The position numbers and the translations under genes were made by a program. Of a stretch of DNA of 64,000 bases, positions 33,897 through 41,891 are shown piece after piece. Under the pieces are notes generated by a model. The model was not told the DNA's origin. It did no database searches and worked only from the letters and a program-made list of their open reading frames with translations. Positions within the stretch are counted from its first letter, which is position 1. Each line of letters starts with the position of its first letter. Origin of the DNA: Lentzea cavernae (GTDB lineage Bacteria; Actinomycetota; Actinomycetes; Mycobacteriales; Pseudonocardiaceae); the NCBI RefSeq assembly GCF_014653695.1, contig NZ_BNAR01000009.1, positions 1 through 64,000 on the forward strand, given 5' to 3'.

Positions 33897-34275
33897 TTCC
33901 GCACGGCCTTGTGGTCGTGGTCGTCGTGGTGGTTGTCGGCCTCGGCCGCGGGGTTGTCGTCGTCGTCACCGGGGGCAGCGCCTTGGTGGTCGTCGTCGTG
34001 GTGACGGCGGTGGTCGTGGTTGTCGTCGTAGTTGTTGTCTTGGAAGAAGAAGACGGCTTTGACGACGAACTGGACGCCACTGTCTGTGACGGAAGCTCGG
34101 GTTCCGTCGGGAGCAGCGACGGCGTGTTGATGAGCGAGACGCGGGCCGGTTCGCCGCCGCCGGGCCCTGCCGGATCGCTCGCCCCGAACGACCCGGCATA
34201 CGTCGCGAGCACGCAAAACGCGGTGACGACCACACCGACGACAGCTCCTGTTGCGAGCCGTGCAGGGCCACTCAT
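33883..34275 (-). CDS. Thr-rich membrane-anchored or secreted protein ending in a CGIIFC tail
   Basis: The product is 130 aa. An N-terminal hydrophobic helix (VVGVVVTAFCVLATYAGSF) acts as signal or anchor. After about residue 75 it consists of Ser and long Thr runs broken by Pro-rich pieces, then ends in RPCGIIFC with two Cys. Thr/Pro-rich stalks of this kind are typical O-mannosylation targets in actinobacteria. ATG 34275 (MSGPARL) is preferred over ATG 34287. Function unknown. Confidence 0.7.
   Translation of the reverse strand: MSGPARLATGAVVGVVVTAFCVLATYAGSFGASDPAGPGGGEPARVSLINTPSLLPTEPELPSQTVASSSSSKPSSSSKTTTTTTTTTTAVTTTTTTKALPPVTTTTTPRPRPTTTTTTTTTRPCGIIFC
33905..34060. repeat. Low-complexity GTN/ACN codon repeat
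   Basis: The plus strand shows long runs of GTC/GTG/GTT triplets, which encode the Thr runs of the minus-strand gene. The units are imperfect and without spacers, so this is a coding low-complexity tract prone to slippage, not a CRISPR array. Confidence 0.85.
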
Positions 34276-34346
34276 CGCCGCGAACACCCGGTTTGATTAT
34301 CTCGTTCACTCGATTGGGTCAAGCAAACCGGTCTTTTTCTACTCGT

Positions 34347-34703
34347 TCACACCTTTGTCACGGTGACGCCGACTACGCCCTGTGACAGGGTTGCGATCGT
34401 CTTGAAGGCCTTGGGGGTCAGGTCCACGCAGCGGCCGGTGATGAACGGGCCCCGGTCGTTGATCCGCACGGTCACGGTCTTGCCGTTGGAGCGGTTCTTC
34501 ACCTTGACCTTCGTGCCGAACGGCAGGGTCTTGTGCGCGGCCGTGAGCTTGTCGGGGTCGAAGCGTTCGCCGCTGGCGGTCGTGCCGCCGCCCGAGTAGT
34601 AGGAAGCCTTGCAGGTCTCGGCGGAGGCCGCGGGGGAGGAGAACACCGCGGTGGCGGCGAGGGAGGCCAGCGTGAGGCCGGCGGCCGCGAGGATCTTGGT
34701 CAT
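34347..34703 (-). CDS. Secreted RlpA-like double-psi beta-barrel protein
   Basis: A 118-aa protein with a signal peptide (cleavage near ASA at about 27) and an RlpA/expansin-like DPBB domain: [28 protein letters not shown] and INDRGPF with the conserved Asp. RlpA members cleave glycan strands lacking stem peptides; the short single-domain actinobacterial versions are less studied. It lacks the SPOR domain of proteobacterial RlpA. Likely role: cell-wall remodelling. Confidence 0.85.
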   Translation of the reverse strand: MTKILAAAGLTLASLAATAVFSSPAASAETCKASYYSGGGTTASGERFDPDKLTAAHKTLPFGTKVKVKNRSNGKTVTVRINDRGPFITGRCVDLTPKAFKTIATLSQGVVGVTVTKV

Positions 34704-34748
34704 GGTGCAAGCAACTCACCCGGCGGCAAAGGCGCGCCTAATGCGCGC

Positions 34749-35141
34749 CTAACCGGGGAACTGCTCGGCCGCGGACACCAGGAGCTGCCAGTCGCCGTCC
34801 GGCAAGGTGCGCAGCCTGTCCAGCAAAGCGGACATCCTGGACAGCAACTGAGGGTGATCGGACCAGAAGGAGTGATCTACTCTCAGTAGAGCCGCGAGCA
34901 GGTCGCCGGGGTAGAGCGCGAACGACCGGAGCGGGTCGCCCTCGACGTGTTCCAGGGCCAGCAGCACCGTCACGTCCAAGCCCACCTGGTGCGTCACGAG
35001 CAGGTGCAGCGAGGTCGGTGTCAGCTGCCCCACCGGCAGGTCGCGCAACGCGCACAGGTCCCGGTAGAGCTGGGTCGACGACGAGTCGGGGCTGCCCCAG
35101 TCGTCCTCGCTGAGGTGCGCCAGCGTTCTGTCGCGGTTCAC
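34749..35141 (-). CDS. CdiI-like contact-dependent inhibition immunity protein, orphan
   Basis: A 130-aa acidic helical protein. The pattern LSEDDWG, then LRDLPVGQLTPTSLHLLVTH, LDVTVLLALEHVEGDPLRS and LYPGDLLAALL matches the CdiI_4-type immunity family found with CDI and polymorphic toxins. GTG 35141 is chosen because the only nearby ATG is out of frame. No toxin gene is next to it (neighbours are RlpA-like and Acg-like genes), so it is an orphan immunity gene or has another role. Confidence 0.75.
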   Translation of the reverse strand: MNRDRTLAHLSEDDWGSPDSSSTQLYRDLCALRDLPVGQLTPTSLHLLVTHQVGLDVTVLLALEHVEGDPLRSFALYPGDLLAALLRVDHSFWSDHPQLLSRMSALLDRLRTLPDGDWQLLVSAAEQFPG

Positions 35142-35169
35142 GCACCCATGGTCCCCGCAAAGGGGCGCG

Positions 35170-35799
35170 CTAGCGGGCCGACGGAGGCAACGGTTCGGCA
35201 TTGGGCGACTGCCAGCCCACACGGACGAGCACTTCGCCCTCGTGCAGCAGTGCTTGTGATGCCAGACCCCACACGGTCGATGCCAGCAGCACGGCGCTCA
35301 CGGCCTCGCCCACGCTGAGCCAGTCGTGGCCGAGCAGCCGAAGCAACACCCCGCTGCGGCGCGCCACCAGTTCCAGTTCGCAGTTCTCGGCGCGGGCCGC
35401 GTGCAGCAGCCATGTCAGCGCCGAGTCCGGCACCTCGTCGGACAGGTACGGCCGCGGATCGGCCCTGCGCAACGAGATCGCCGCCGCCGAGGCCACCTCG
35501 CACTGGAACGCGTCGAGCTCCCAGCGCGGGTGCACCGACGCGACCTGGCCGTCCGGCTGAGGGGTGCGCAGCACGTGGCAGTCCCAGCCCATGGCCGACA
35601 ACGCGACCCGCACGTGGTGAAGCACCGCACCACACGCGAGCAACGCCGTCTGGTCCGTGCGTGTCGTCACTAGCTCAAGGCACTCGTTGCCGTTGCGCCA
35701 TCGCCATGGCGGAACGATGCCGAACGACGGTGCTCTCGTGGCGAGCTTCAGCACTTCTTCGACGGTTCCCGCGTCGGGTGTGCGCACGCTGGTCCTCAT
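35170..35799 (-). CDS. Short Acg-like nitroreductase family protein
   Basis: A 209-aa protein that resembles the C-terminal part of the actinobacterial Acg family (FMN-binding nitroreductase fold, e.g. Rv3131): ATRAPSFGIVPPWRW near the N-terminus and LSVGEAVSAVLLASTVWGLASQ near the C-terminus. Acg proteins are about 330 aa, so this one is clearly shorter and may have lost the internal duplicate. FMN binding is uncertain. It is 28 bp upstream of the CdiI-like gene on the same strand. Confidence 0.75.
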   Translation of the reverse strand: MRTSVRTPDAGTVEEVLKLATRAPSFGIVPPWRWRNGNECLELVTTRTDQTALLACGAVLHHVRVALSAMGWDCHVLRTPQPDGQVASVHPRWELDAFQCEVASAAAISLRRADPRPYLSDEVPDSALTWLLHAARAENCELELVARRSGVLLRLLGHDWLSVGEAVSAVLLASTVWGLASQALLHEGEVLVRVGWQSPNAEPLPPSAR

Positions 35800-35838
35800 C
35801 CGGCCAGCCTGTTCCCGTCCGGTTGCACGGAACCTGCG

Positions 35839-38628
35839 TCACGACTGCGCGGCCGCGACCACCGAGGTCACGGTCATCGCCGCACCGCGCGAGAAGTGTT
35901 CCTCGTACGCTTCGGGGCCCAAGGCCTGACGGCACAAGGCGACGCATTGGTCGTGCGGCGCCGCGAAGTTCGCCGACCCGAACAACGGCAACCCGACCGA
36001 CTGCCACACCCGGTCCGCGCCACCCAGCAGCACCGCGGCGTGCGACGCGGACCCGGTGACGACGGCGATCAACGCCAGCAGCTCCACGGACACCGCGATG
36101 CCCAGCAGGTCGTTGAAGCTCTCCTTGATGCGCAACGACGTGGTGGCCAGTTCGCGGGCCTCGGCGACGTCACCGCGCCCCATCGCGACGAAAGCCAGGA
36201 CGTACAACGCGAACGCGCGCGCCCACAGCTCGCCGTTCTCCTCACACACGGCCCGAGCCTCGGAGCAGATCTCTGTCGCACGGTCGAGTTCGCCGCCGAA
36301 CGCCGCGGTGATCGCCAGCGCCACCCGCGCCATGACCACGTTGCTGTCCAGGTGCCCGAGCTCGGCGTGCCTGCGGTCGGCCTCGGCCAGCAGACGCGCG
36401 CCCAGCGGCAGGTCGTCGTCGAACACGGCCGCGGCGCCCTGCACGTAGGTCGCGTAGACGTCGGCGTCCTCGTCGTCCAGCAGCGCGGCCTCCGTGCGGC
36501 ACGTCTCCAGCAGTGCCGGCACCGCGGAGGTGTTGCCCTGCAACGTCGCCAGGTACCCGGTGACCCACAACGCCTTGCAGCGCGCCCGTGACGGCTCGGT
36601 CTCGAGCGACAACGCCCAGTTCAGCCAGTGCCGTCCCTCGGCGAACCGCCCGCAGCCGACCCAGTAGAACCACAGGGCCGCCGCCAGCCGCAGGCCCGAC
36701 TCGGCCTCGCCCGGTGTGGTGAGCGAGTGCTCCAGCGCCGCCCGCAGGTTGCCGCGTTCGGCCGCCATCGCCCCGACGGTCGCCGCTTGCCGTGGCGTGA
36801 ACCAGGCCCGTTCCCCTTGCAGGGCAATGTCTGCGTACCAATCGCGATGGCGCGTCTTCAGTCGTGGCTCTTCATCGGTCGCACGCAGTCGCGTCTGCCC
36901 GAACTGGCGCATGGTCTCCAGCAACCGATAGCGCGCCACGCCCGCGTGTTCTTCGCGCTGCAGCACGGACTTGTCGACCAGTCCGTCGACCGCGTCGAAC
37001 ATGTAGTCCGCGGTCAGCGAGTCGTCCGAGCACACCGCCTCGGCGGCGGCGAGGTCGAACCCGCCGGCGAAGACCGATGCCCGCGCCCACAGCAGCTGTT
37101 CGCGCGGGGAGCAGAGGTCGAAGCTCCACTCCATCGTCGCGAGCAGGGTCTGGTGCTGCGGCAACGCGGTGCGCCCGCCGTCGGTCAGCACCCGGAACCT
37201 GTTGTCCAGCCGTTCCAGCAGCTGCGCCGGGGTCAGCGCGCGGACCCGCAACGCGGCCATCTCGATGGCCAGGGGAATTCCGTCCAGCCGCCGGCACAGG
37301 TCCGTGACGGCCCGCTCGTTCGCCGCCGTGATGACGAACGAGCCGGGGATCGCCGCATCAGCGCGTTGGGCGAACAACGTCGCCGCCGGATACGGCACCG
37401 ACAAGGGCGACACGGACAAGACCTGCTCTCCATAGACGCGGAGCGCGCGCCGGGACGTGGCGATGACACGGAGATCGGGCGCCACCCGCAGCAGCGTGTC
37501 CACCAGGACCGCGCAGTGGTCCACGAGGTGTTCGCAGTTGTCCAGCACCAGCAACGCGTTCTTGCCGGCCAGGAACTCCGTGAGCACCTTCAGCTGCCCG
37601 CGCCCGGTCTGGTCGACGACACCCAGCGCCTCGGCGACGGCGTGCGGGACCAGCGCCCGGTCGCGCAACGCCGCGAGCTCGACCAGCCACACGCCGTCCG
37701 GTGGCTGCTCGCCGCGCGCGACGTGCACCGCGAGCCGCGTCTTGCCCACGCCGCCGACACCGATGAGCGTGACCAGCCGGTGCCGCCGGATCAGGTCGGT
37801 GACGTGCTCGGTCTCCGGGCGGTCCACGAAGCTCGACCGGTCGGCCGGCAGATTGCCGCGCACCGGGACCGGAGCCCGTTCCGGCAGGTCCAGGCGGGGG
37901 TCGGCGGTCAGCACCGCCTGTTCGAGGTCGCGCAGCCGGGCGCCGGGTTCGAGGCCGAGTTCACCGATCAGGACGCCCCGCGCGCGGTGGAACGCGGCCA
38001 GCGACTCGGCCTTCCTGCCGCAGCGGTAGAGCGCGATCATCAGCTGCTCCCACAGCCGCTCGCGGAACGGGTGCTGCTCGACCAGCGCGTTCACCAGCGG
38101 CGCCACCGCGGCGTGCTCGCCCAACGCCAGCGACGCCTCCATCAGGTCCTCGGTCGCGTCCATCCGCAGGTCGGTGAGCCGCGCGGACTCCTGGCGGGTC
38201 CAGTCACCCGGCCGGCAGTCCGCGAGAGGGTCGCCCGTCCACAACGCGAGGGCTTCGCGCAGCATCTTCGCGGACTCCAACGGTTCATCGCTGTGCCTTG
38301 CTGCTGCGACGAGCGCCTCGAACCGTGCGGCGTCAACGGTGTCCGCGGAGGCGTTCAGGACGTAGCCCGGCTCGCGGGTCATGATCAGCTCGCCCAGTCC
38401 GGCGTCGCGGATCTGGCCGCGCAACCGCGCGAGCAGGCTGTGCAGGGTCTTCGTGGCGGTCGCCGGCGCCTCGTCCGACCAGAGCGCGTCCACGAGCGCG
38501 CTCCTCGGCACCGTCTCTCCCGGCTTCAGCGCCAGCCGGGCCACCAGAGTCCGCTGGCCCGCACCGCTGAGCTGAACTGCTCCGTTCGGACCGGTGAGTT
38601 CGAGCGGTCCGAGCAGCCGGATTATCAC
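35839..38628 (-). CDS. AfsR/SARP family transcriptional regulator
   Basis: The product is a 929-aa regulator. It has an OmpR-type winged HTH (about 1-90), BTAD (about 95-240), an NB-ARC-type ATPase with P-loop LIGVGGVGKTRLAV (about 295-310) and LLVLDNCEH Walker B, then TPR-like repeats to the C-terminus. SARP proteins typically activate secondary-metabolite genes. GTG 38628 gives the family-typical start VIIRLLGPLELTG; the upstream open frame is spurious. It is divergent from a P450 gene, 57 bp away, a likely target. Confidence 0.92.
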   Translation of the reverse strand: MIIRLLGPLELTGPNGAVQLSGAGQRTLVARLALKPGETVPRSALVDALWSDEAPATATKTLHSLLARLRGQIRDAGLGELIMTREPGYVLNASADTVDAARFEALVAAARHSDEPLESAKMLREALALWTGDPLADCRPGDWTRQESARLTDLRMDATEDLMEASLALGEHAAVAPLVNALVEQHPFRERLWEQLMIALYRCGRKAESLAAFHRARGVLIGELGLEPGARLRDLEQAVLTADPRLDLPERAPVPVRGNLPADRSSFVDRPETEHVTDLIRRHRLVTLIGVGGVGKTRLAVHVARGEQPPDGVWLVELAALRDRALVPHAVAEALGVVDQTGRGQLKVLTEFLAGKNALLVLDNCEHLVDHCAVLVDTLLRVAPDLRVIATSRRALRVYGEQVLSVSPLSVPYPAATLFAQRADAAIPGSFVITAANERAVTDLCRRLDGIPLAIEMAALRVRALTPAQLLERLDNRFRVLTDGGRTALPQHQTLLATMEWSFDLCSPREQLLWARASVFAGGFDLAAAEAVCSDDSLTADYMFDAVDGLVDKSVLQREEHAGVARYRLLETMRQFGQTRLRATDEEPRLKTRHRDWYADIALQGERAWFTPRQAATVGAMAAERGNLRAALEHSLTTPGEAESGLRLAAALWFYWVGCGRFAEGRHWLNWALSLETEPSRARCKALWVTGYLATLQGNTSAVPALLETCRTEAALLDDEDADVYATYVQGAAAVFDDDLPLGARLLAEADRRHAELGHLDSNVVMARVALAITAAFGGELDRATEICSEARAVCEENGELWARAFALYVLAFVAMGRGDVAEARELATTSLRIKESFNDLLGIAVSVELLALIAVVTGSASHAAVLLGGADRVWQSVGLPLFGSANFAAPHDQCVALCRQALGPEAYEEHFSRGAAMTVTSVVAAAQS

Positions 38629-38685
38629 GTTTTTGGTCCTGTCGTCAGCCCCCGACAAAGGCCTTAACCGCGCAAAGATATCGCA

Positions 38686-39732
38686 ATGGAATTCGACCCG
38701 AGAATCAACGCCCAGCGAGTGACCGCATATGCGGACGTGCGTGCGGTGCTGTCTGATCCGGTGACGTTCTCCTCCCGGAACATGGCTGGTCCGCAGGTCG
38801 CGGCCGTAGCGGCGTTGCTGCCGCCGGAGCAGCGGCGATTGCTCGAACTGATGTTCTCGCTCAACGCGGCGGACGGCACGAGACACGCCCGGATTCGTGC
38901 GGCGGCGAATCAGAAATTCACCCCAACGGCCGTGCGCCGAATGGCTGACTCAATTAGGGAACGCGCAAGGACTCTGCTCGGCGAACTACCGGAGGAAACC
39001 GACTTCGTCAGCGAGTTCGCGGCGCCGTTCGCGTTGGGCGTCGTCGGGGACCTGCTGGGAGTGCCGGAAGCGGACTTCCCGCTGTTCCGCGAGTTCGTGG
39101 CGCCGGTGCTGGAACTGACCAGCGGCGAGGAGGTCAGCGAGCGCGTGCTCGGCTCGTACTTCGCCGGGATGAACGAGTTCTGCGCCTACTTCGCGCGCTC
39201 GAACGCGTTCCGCGGCGGCCAGCTGTCGGAGCAGGAACGGCTGTCGTTGTGCCTCGCGGTCGTCGTGGCCGGCACCGACTCGACCACGAACCTGCTGGCC
39301 AGCACGGTGCTCAGACTCGACGCCCGGGAACGGCGACTGGGCGGAGTCGTCGAGGAGGTCGTGCGGCTCGACGCGCCGTTCACCGGCTTCTTCCGCACCG
39401 CGACGTGCCCGGTGACCGTGGGCGGCGTGAAGATCGCCGAGGGCGAGCACCTGTTCCTCGACTACGCGGCCGGCAACCGCGACCCGAAGGTGTTCACCGG
39501 GGACTTCGACCCCGGCAGACCGTCCGTGCCGGGCCACCTCGGCTTCGGGCACGGACCGCACTTCTGCCTCGGCGCCCAGCTCGCGCGGCTGGAGGGCCGG
39601 ATCGTCGCCGAAGAGCTGCTCGACCGCTCGTTCGAGGTGGCCGAGCAGCCCGGCGACGTGCGCCGCCGCGAGCACCTGATCAGTCACGGGCCCGCGGCGC
39701 TGCGGTTCAGGCCAGGGCAGCGTCGAGGGTGA
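38686..39732 (+). CDS. Cytochrome P450, short
   Basis: A 348-aa heme monooxygenase with I-helix VVAGTDSTTNLL, K-helix EEVVR and heme loop FGHGPHFCLGAQLAR. It is about 50 residues shorter than usual: the N-terminal segment before helix B is largely absent and the stretch between I and K helices is compressed. Key catalytic motifs are intact. It starts at ATG 38686 in the divergent promoter region with the AfsR-like regulator. Its 3' end overlaps the OsmC gene by 26 bp, convergent. Redox partner and substrate are unknown. Confidence 0.9.
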   Translation: MEFDPRINAQRVTAYADVRAVLSDPVTFSSRNMAGPQVAAVAALLPPEQRRLLELMFSLNAADGTRHARIRAAANQKFTPTAVRRMADSIRERARTLLGELPEETDFVSEFAAPFALGVVGDLLGVPEADFPLFREFVAPVLELTSGEEVSERVLGSYFAGMNEFCAYFARSNAFRGGQLSEQERLSLCLAVVVAGTDSTTNLLASTVLRLDARERRLGGVVEEVVRLDAPFTGFFRTATCPVTVGGVKIAEGEHLFLDYAAGNRDPKVFTGDFDPGRPSVPGHLGFGHGPHFCLGAQLARLEGRIVAEELLDRSFEVAEQPGDVRRREHLISHGPAALRFRPGQRRG

Positions 39733-40135
39733 TGTTCTCGACGGCCGCGAGCGCCTTGGAAACGGGGCAGTTCGCCTTGGCGCCCTCGGCGGCCGCGGCG
39801 AAGTCCTCCGCCGACAGGCCCGGCACGGTGGCGCGGACCGTCAGGTGGATGCCGGTGATGCCGACGCCCGCCTGGAAGCTCACCTCGGCCTTGGTGTCGA
39901 TCGAGGTGGGCGGCGTGCCGGCACCGGTCAGGCCGTGCGAGAGCGCCATCGAGAAGCAGGCGGAGTGCGCGGCGGCGATGAGCTCCTCGGGGCTGGTCTT
40001 GCCACCGGCCTCCTCGGCGCGCGCCTTCCAGTCGATGTCGAAGCTGCCGGCGTTGGAGGTGGCGAGGCTGACGTTCCCCTTGCCCTCGACGAGGGAGCCT
40101 TCCCAGTGAGCGTTTGCCGTCTGCTTGATGGCCAT
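39707..40135 (-). CDS. osmC: OsmC family peroxiredoxin
   Basis: A 142-aa OsmC-type thiol peroxidase with both conserved Cys: SACFSMALSH (about Cys61) and KANCPVSKAL (about Cys122). It reduces organic hydroperoxides in the cytoplasm. ATG 40135 has a GGAGACC element upstream. It starts 125 bp from the divergent LD-carboxypeptidase gene. Assignment to OsmC rather than Ohr follows the VSLATSNAGSFDIDWK N-terminal region. Confidence 0.92.
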   Translation of the reverse strand: MAIKQTANAHWEGSLVEGKGNVSLATSNAGSFDIDWKARAEEAGGKTSPEELIAAAHSACFSMALSHGLTGAGTPPTSIDTKAEVSFQAGVGITGIHLTVRATVPGLSAEDFAAAAEGAKANCPVSKALAAVENITLDAALA

Positions 40136-40260
40136 GGTCTCCAGGTCCTTTGTCGAACGGGCTCGATCAGGATGATGCGAGCGGTCTGGGACCACCCTTT
40201 CACGGGTGCGCCCGGAGATCACGCCGAGAACCACGTGCCGGGACTGCGAGAGTCTGTCGT

Positions 40261-41166
40261 GTGAACGTCTTGCTGCCCCCACGTGTCGTTGCCGGAGACC
40301 GGGTCCGTCTCGTGTCACCCGCGAGCTTCCCCGACGAGGAGTCGCTCGCCGAGTCGGTGCGGGTGCTGGAGAGCTGGGGACTCGTCGTCGAGGTCGGCGC
40401 GCACGCCCTCGACCGCCACGGGTACATGGCGGGCCGCGACGCCGACCGGCTCGCCGACCTCGACGACGCCTACCGCGATCCCGGAGTGCGGGCGTTGTTC
40501 GCCACCCGAGGCGGTGCGGGCGCGTACCGCATCGCCCACGACCTCGACTTCGACGCCGTGCGCGCCGACCCCAAACCGCTGGTGGGGTTCAGCGACATCA
40601 CCAACCTGCACCTGGCGCTGTGGCGGCACTGCCGCGTCGCCGGTGTGCACGGCTTCCTGTCCGGCGCCCGCTCGGCCGCCTCGACGAGGTCGTTGCTGAT
40701 GGGGACCGGGCCCGCCGTGCTGCACCGGGACCCCGCGGCGCTCACCGCGGCCGTCCGGTTCGGCGGGGCGGCCACGGGCAACGTCGTCGGCGGACATCTC
40801 GGCACCCTCGCCTGGTCCGTGGGCACCGGAGTGCTCGACCTCGACGGCTCGATCCTGTTCCTGGAGGCCCCGCGGGCGGTCGGGCTGGGACACGTCGACC
40901 GGCAGTTGACGCAACTCATCCAGTCCGGGTCGCTGCACGGACTGCGCGGGGTCGCGCTCGGCCGGTTCCCGGGGTTCGAGGACTTCGCCGACCGCGACTG
41001 GACCGTTCTCGACGTGCTGCGCGACCGGCTGGAGACCCTCGGCGTGCCGGTGCTCGGCGGCCTCGACGTCGGGCACGGCGACCACCCGCTGTCGCTCGCT
41101 CTCGGACCAATGGCCGAGTTGGACGCCGACGCGGGCACGCTCACCGTCGGTCCGGCAGTGCGCTGA
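40261..41166 (+). CDS. LD-carboxypeptidase (peptidase S66)
   Basis: A 301-aa cytoplasmic peptidase of family S66, which trims the terminal D-Ala from muropeptide tetrapeptides during recycling, or hydrolyses microcin C-like peptides (MccF group). The Ser nucleophile lies in GFSDITNLH, the Glu in LFLEAPR and the His in VGHGDHPLSLALG, forming the Ser-Glu-His triad. GTG 40261 fits the family start LLPPRVVAGDRVRLVSPAS. A strong terminator and tRNA-Gly follow. Confidence 0.9.
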   Translation: MNVLLPPRVVAGDRVRLVSPASFPDEESLAESVRVLESWGLVVEVGAHALDRHGYMAGRDADRLADLDDAYRDPGVRALFATRGGAGAYRIAHDLDFDAVRADPKPLVGFSDITNLHLALWRHCRVAGVHGFLSGARSAASTRSLLMGTGPAVLHRDPAALTAAVRFGGAATGNVVGGHLGTLAWSVGTGVLDLDGSILFLEAPRAVGLGHVDRQLTQLIQSGSLHGLRGVALGRFPGFEDFADRDWTVLDVLRDRLETLGVPVLGGLDVGHGDHPLSLALGPMAELDADAGTLTVGPAVR

Positions 41167-41172
41167 AAACGA

Positions 41173-41207
41173 AAGAAGTCCGGCACCCGAGGGGTACCGG
41201 ACTTCTT
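41173..41207. terminator. Bidirectional terminator between LD-carboxypeptidase and tRNA-Gly
   Basis: AAGAAGTCCGG pairs perfectly with CCGGACTTCTT (11 bp) around a smaller inner ACCC/GGGT stem. The A-run on one side and T-run on the other make it suitable to terminate both the plus-strand gene and the minus-strand tRNA. Confidence 0.9.
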
Positions 41208-41212
41208 ACGAG

Positions 41213-41285
41213 AGCGGATGACGAGACTCGAACTCGCGACCCTCACCTTGGCAAGGTGATGCGCTACCAACTGCGCTACATCCGC
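41213..41285 (-). tRNA. tRNA-Gly (GCC)
   Basis: A 73-nt cloverleaf on the minus strand: acceptor stem GCGGATG/CATCCGC, D-arm GCGCAGTTGGTAGCGC, anticodon stem-loop CACC-TTGCCAA-GGTG giving anticodon GCC, and T-arm with GTTCGAGTC. CCA is not encoded. No integrated element is visible on either side. Confidence 0.95.
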
Positions 41286-41318
41286 ACTGCCTTACGGGAG
41301 AGAACTATACAACAGGGC

Positions 41319-41717
41319 TTAAACAGCATCCTGCGAGGGGGGTGCCAAACCGGCCAGCAGTTGATCTACCTCGTCCAACTGCTCCTTCGGCCACCGCCAC
41401 TCCCACAGCGCCCGGACCTTGGGCAGCACGTCGACCGGCAGCCACGCGGCCACCTCCTCGCGGAGGTCCCAGTCGTCGAACACGTGCTCGTAGAAGCTGA
41501 TCAACGCCGCGTTCTCCAGGAACTGCTCCGGCTGGTGGAAGCACCAGTGCGCGAAGCCGTACGCGCGGCGCAGCACGTCGTCGTCCTGTTCGCGGTGCGC
41601 TTCCTGCGCCAGCTGGTAGAGCTCGGAGAAGAAGACGTGGCAGGACCATTCCTCGGTCTCGGCGACAGCCTGAAGTTCCGGCACGAGGGCCGAAGCGCGT
41701 TCTCGCCAGTCCACCAC
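41319..41717 (-). CDS. Hypothetical protein, 132 aa (DUF7674-like)
   Basis: A soluble helical protein with conserved-looking aromatic/His residues (EWSCHVFFSELYQLAQEAHR, FAHWCFHQPEQFLENAALIS, FDDWDLREEVAAWLP). It resembles small actinobacterial DUF7674-type proteins; function unknown. GTG 41717 is chosen just before the conserved part, but the frame is open to 41786. It is divergent from the sigma factor. Confidence 0.6.
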   Translation of the reverse strand: MVDWRERASALVPELQAVAETEEWSCHVFFSELYQLAQEAHREQDDDVLRRAYGFAHWCFHQPEQFLENAALISFYEHVFDDWDLREEVAAWLPVDVLPKVRALWEWRWPKEQLDEVDQLLAGLAPPSQDAV

Positions 41718-41891
41718 GTGCGTGACGATAGTCGCTCGATCTTGTCGCGCCGACGGTCCGACGCCCACCTGTGACCGTCCTGTCACCGATCACGTTGCGC
41801 TGATCAGCCCACTACTAACGGATGGTCTTGTGTATCGACCTGTACTCATCGAGGAGCAGTTCTGGCCCCTTGTGGCATGTTGAGGCCTGTG

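Noticed and set aside
33905-34060. Possible CRISPR or tandem repeat array
   Set aside because: Triplet low-complexity coding for Thr; no regular spacers or conserved repeat unit.
36628-38667. 679-aa open frame on the plus strand
   Set aside because: Antisense to the AfsR-like regulator, which has complete domains; low-complexity Arg/Gln composition.
38686-39732. P450 as part of a biosynthetic gene cluster
   Set aside because: Neighbours are OsmC, LD-carboxypeptidase and a regulator; no PKS, NRPS, terpene or RiPP enzymes in the window.
41213-41285. Integrated element at tRNA-Gly
   Set aside because: No integrase or repeated tRNA 3' end is found nearby; the flanking genes are ordinary chromosomal ones.
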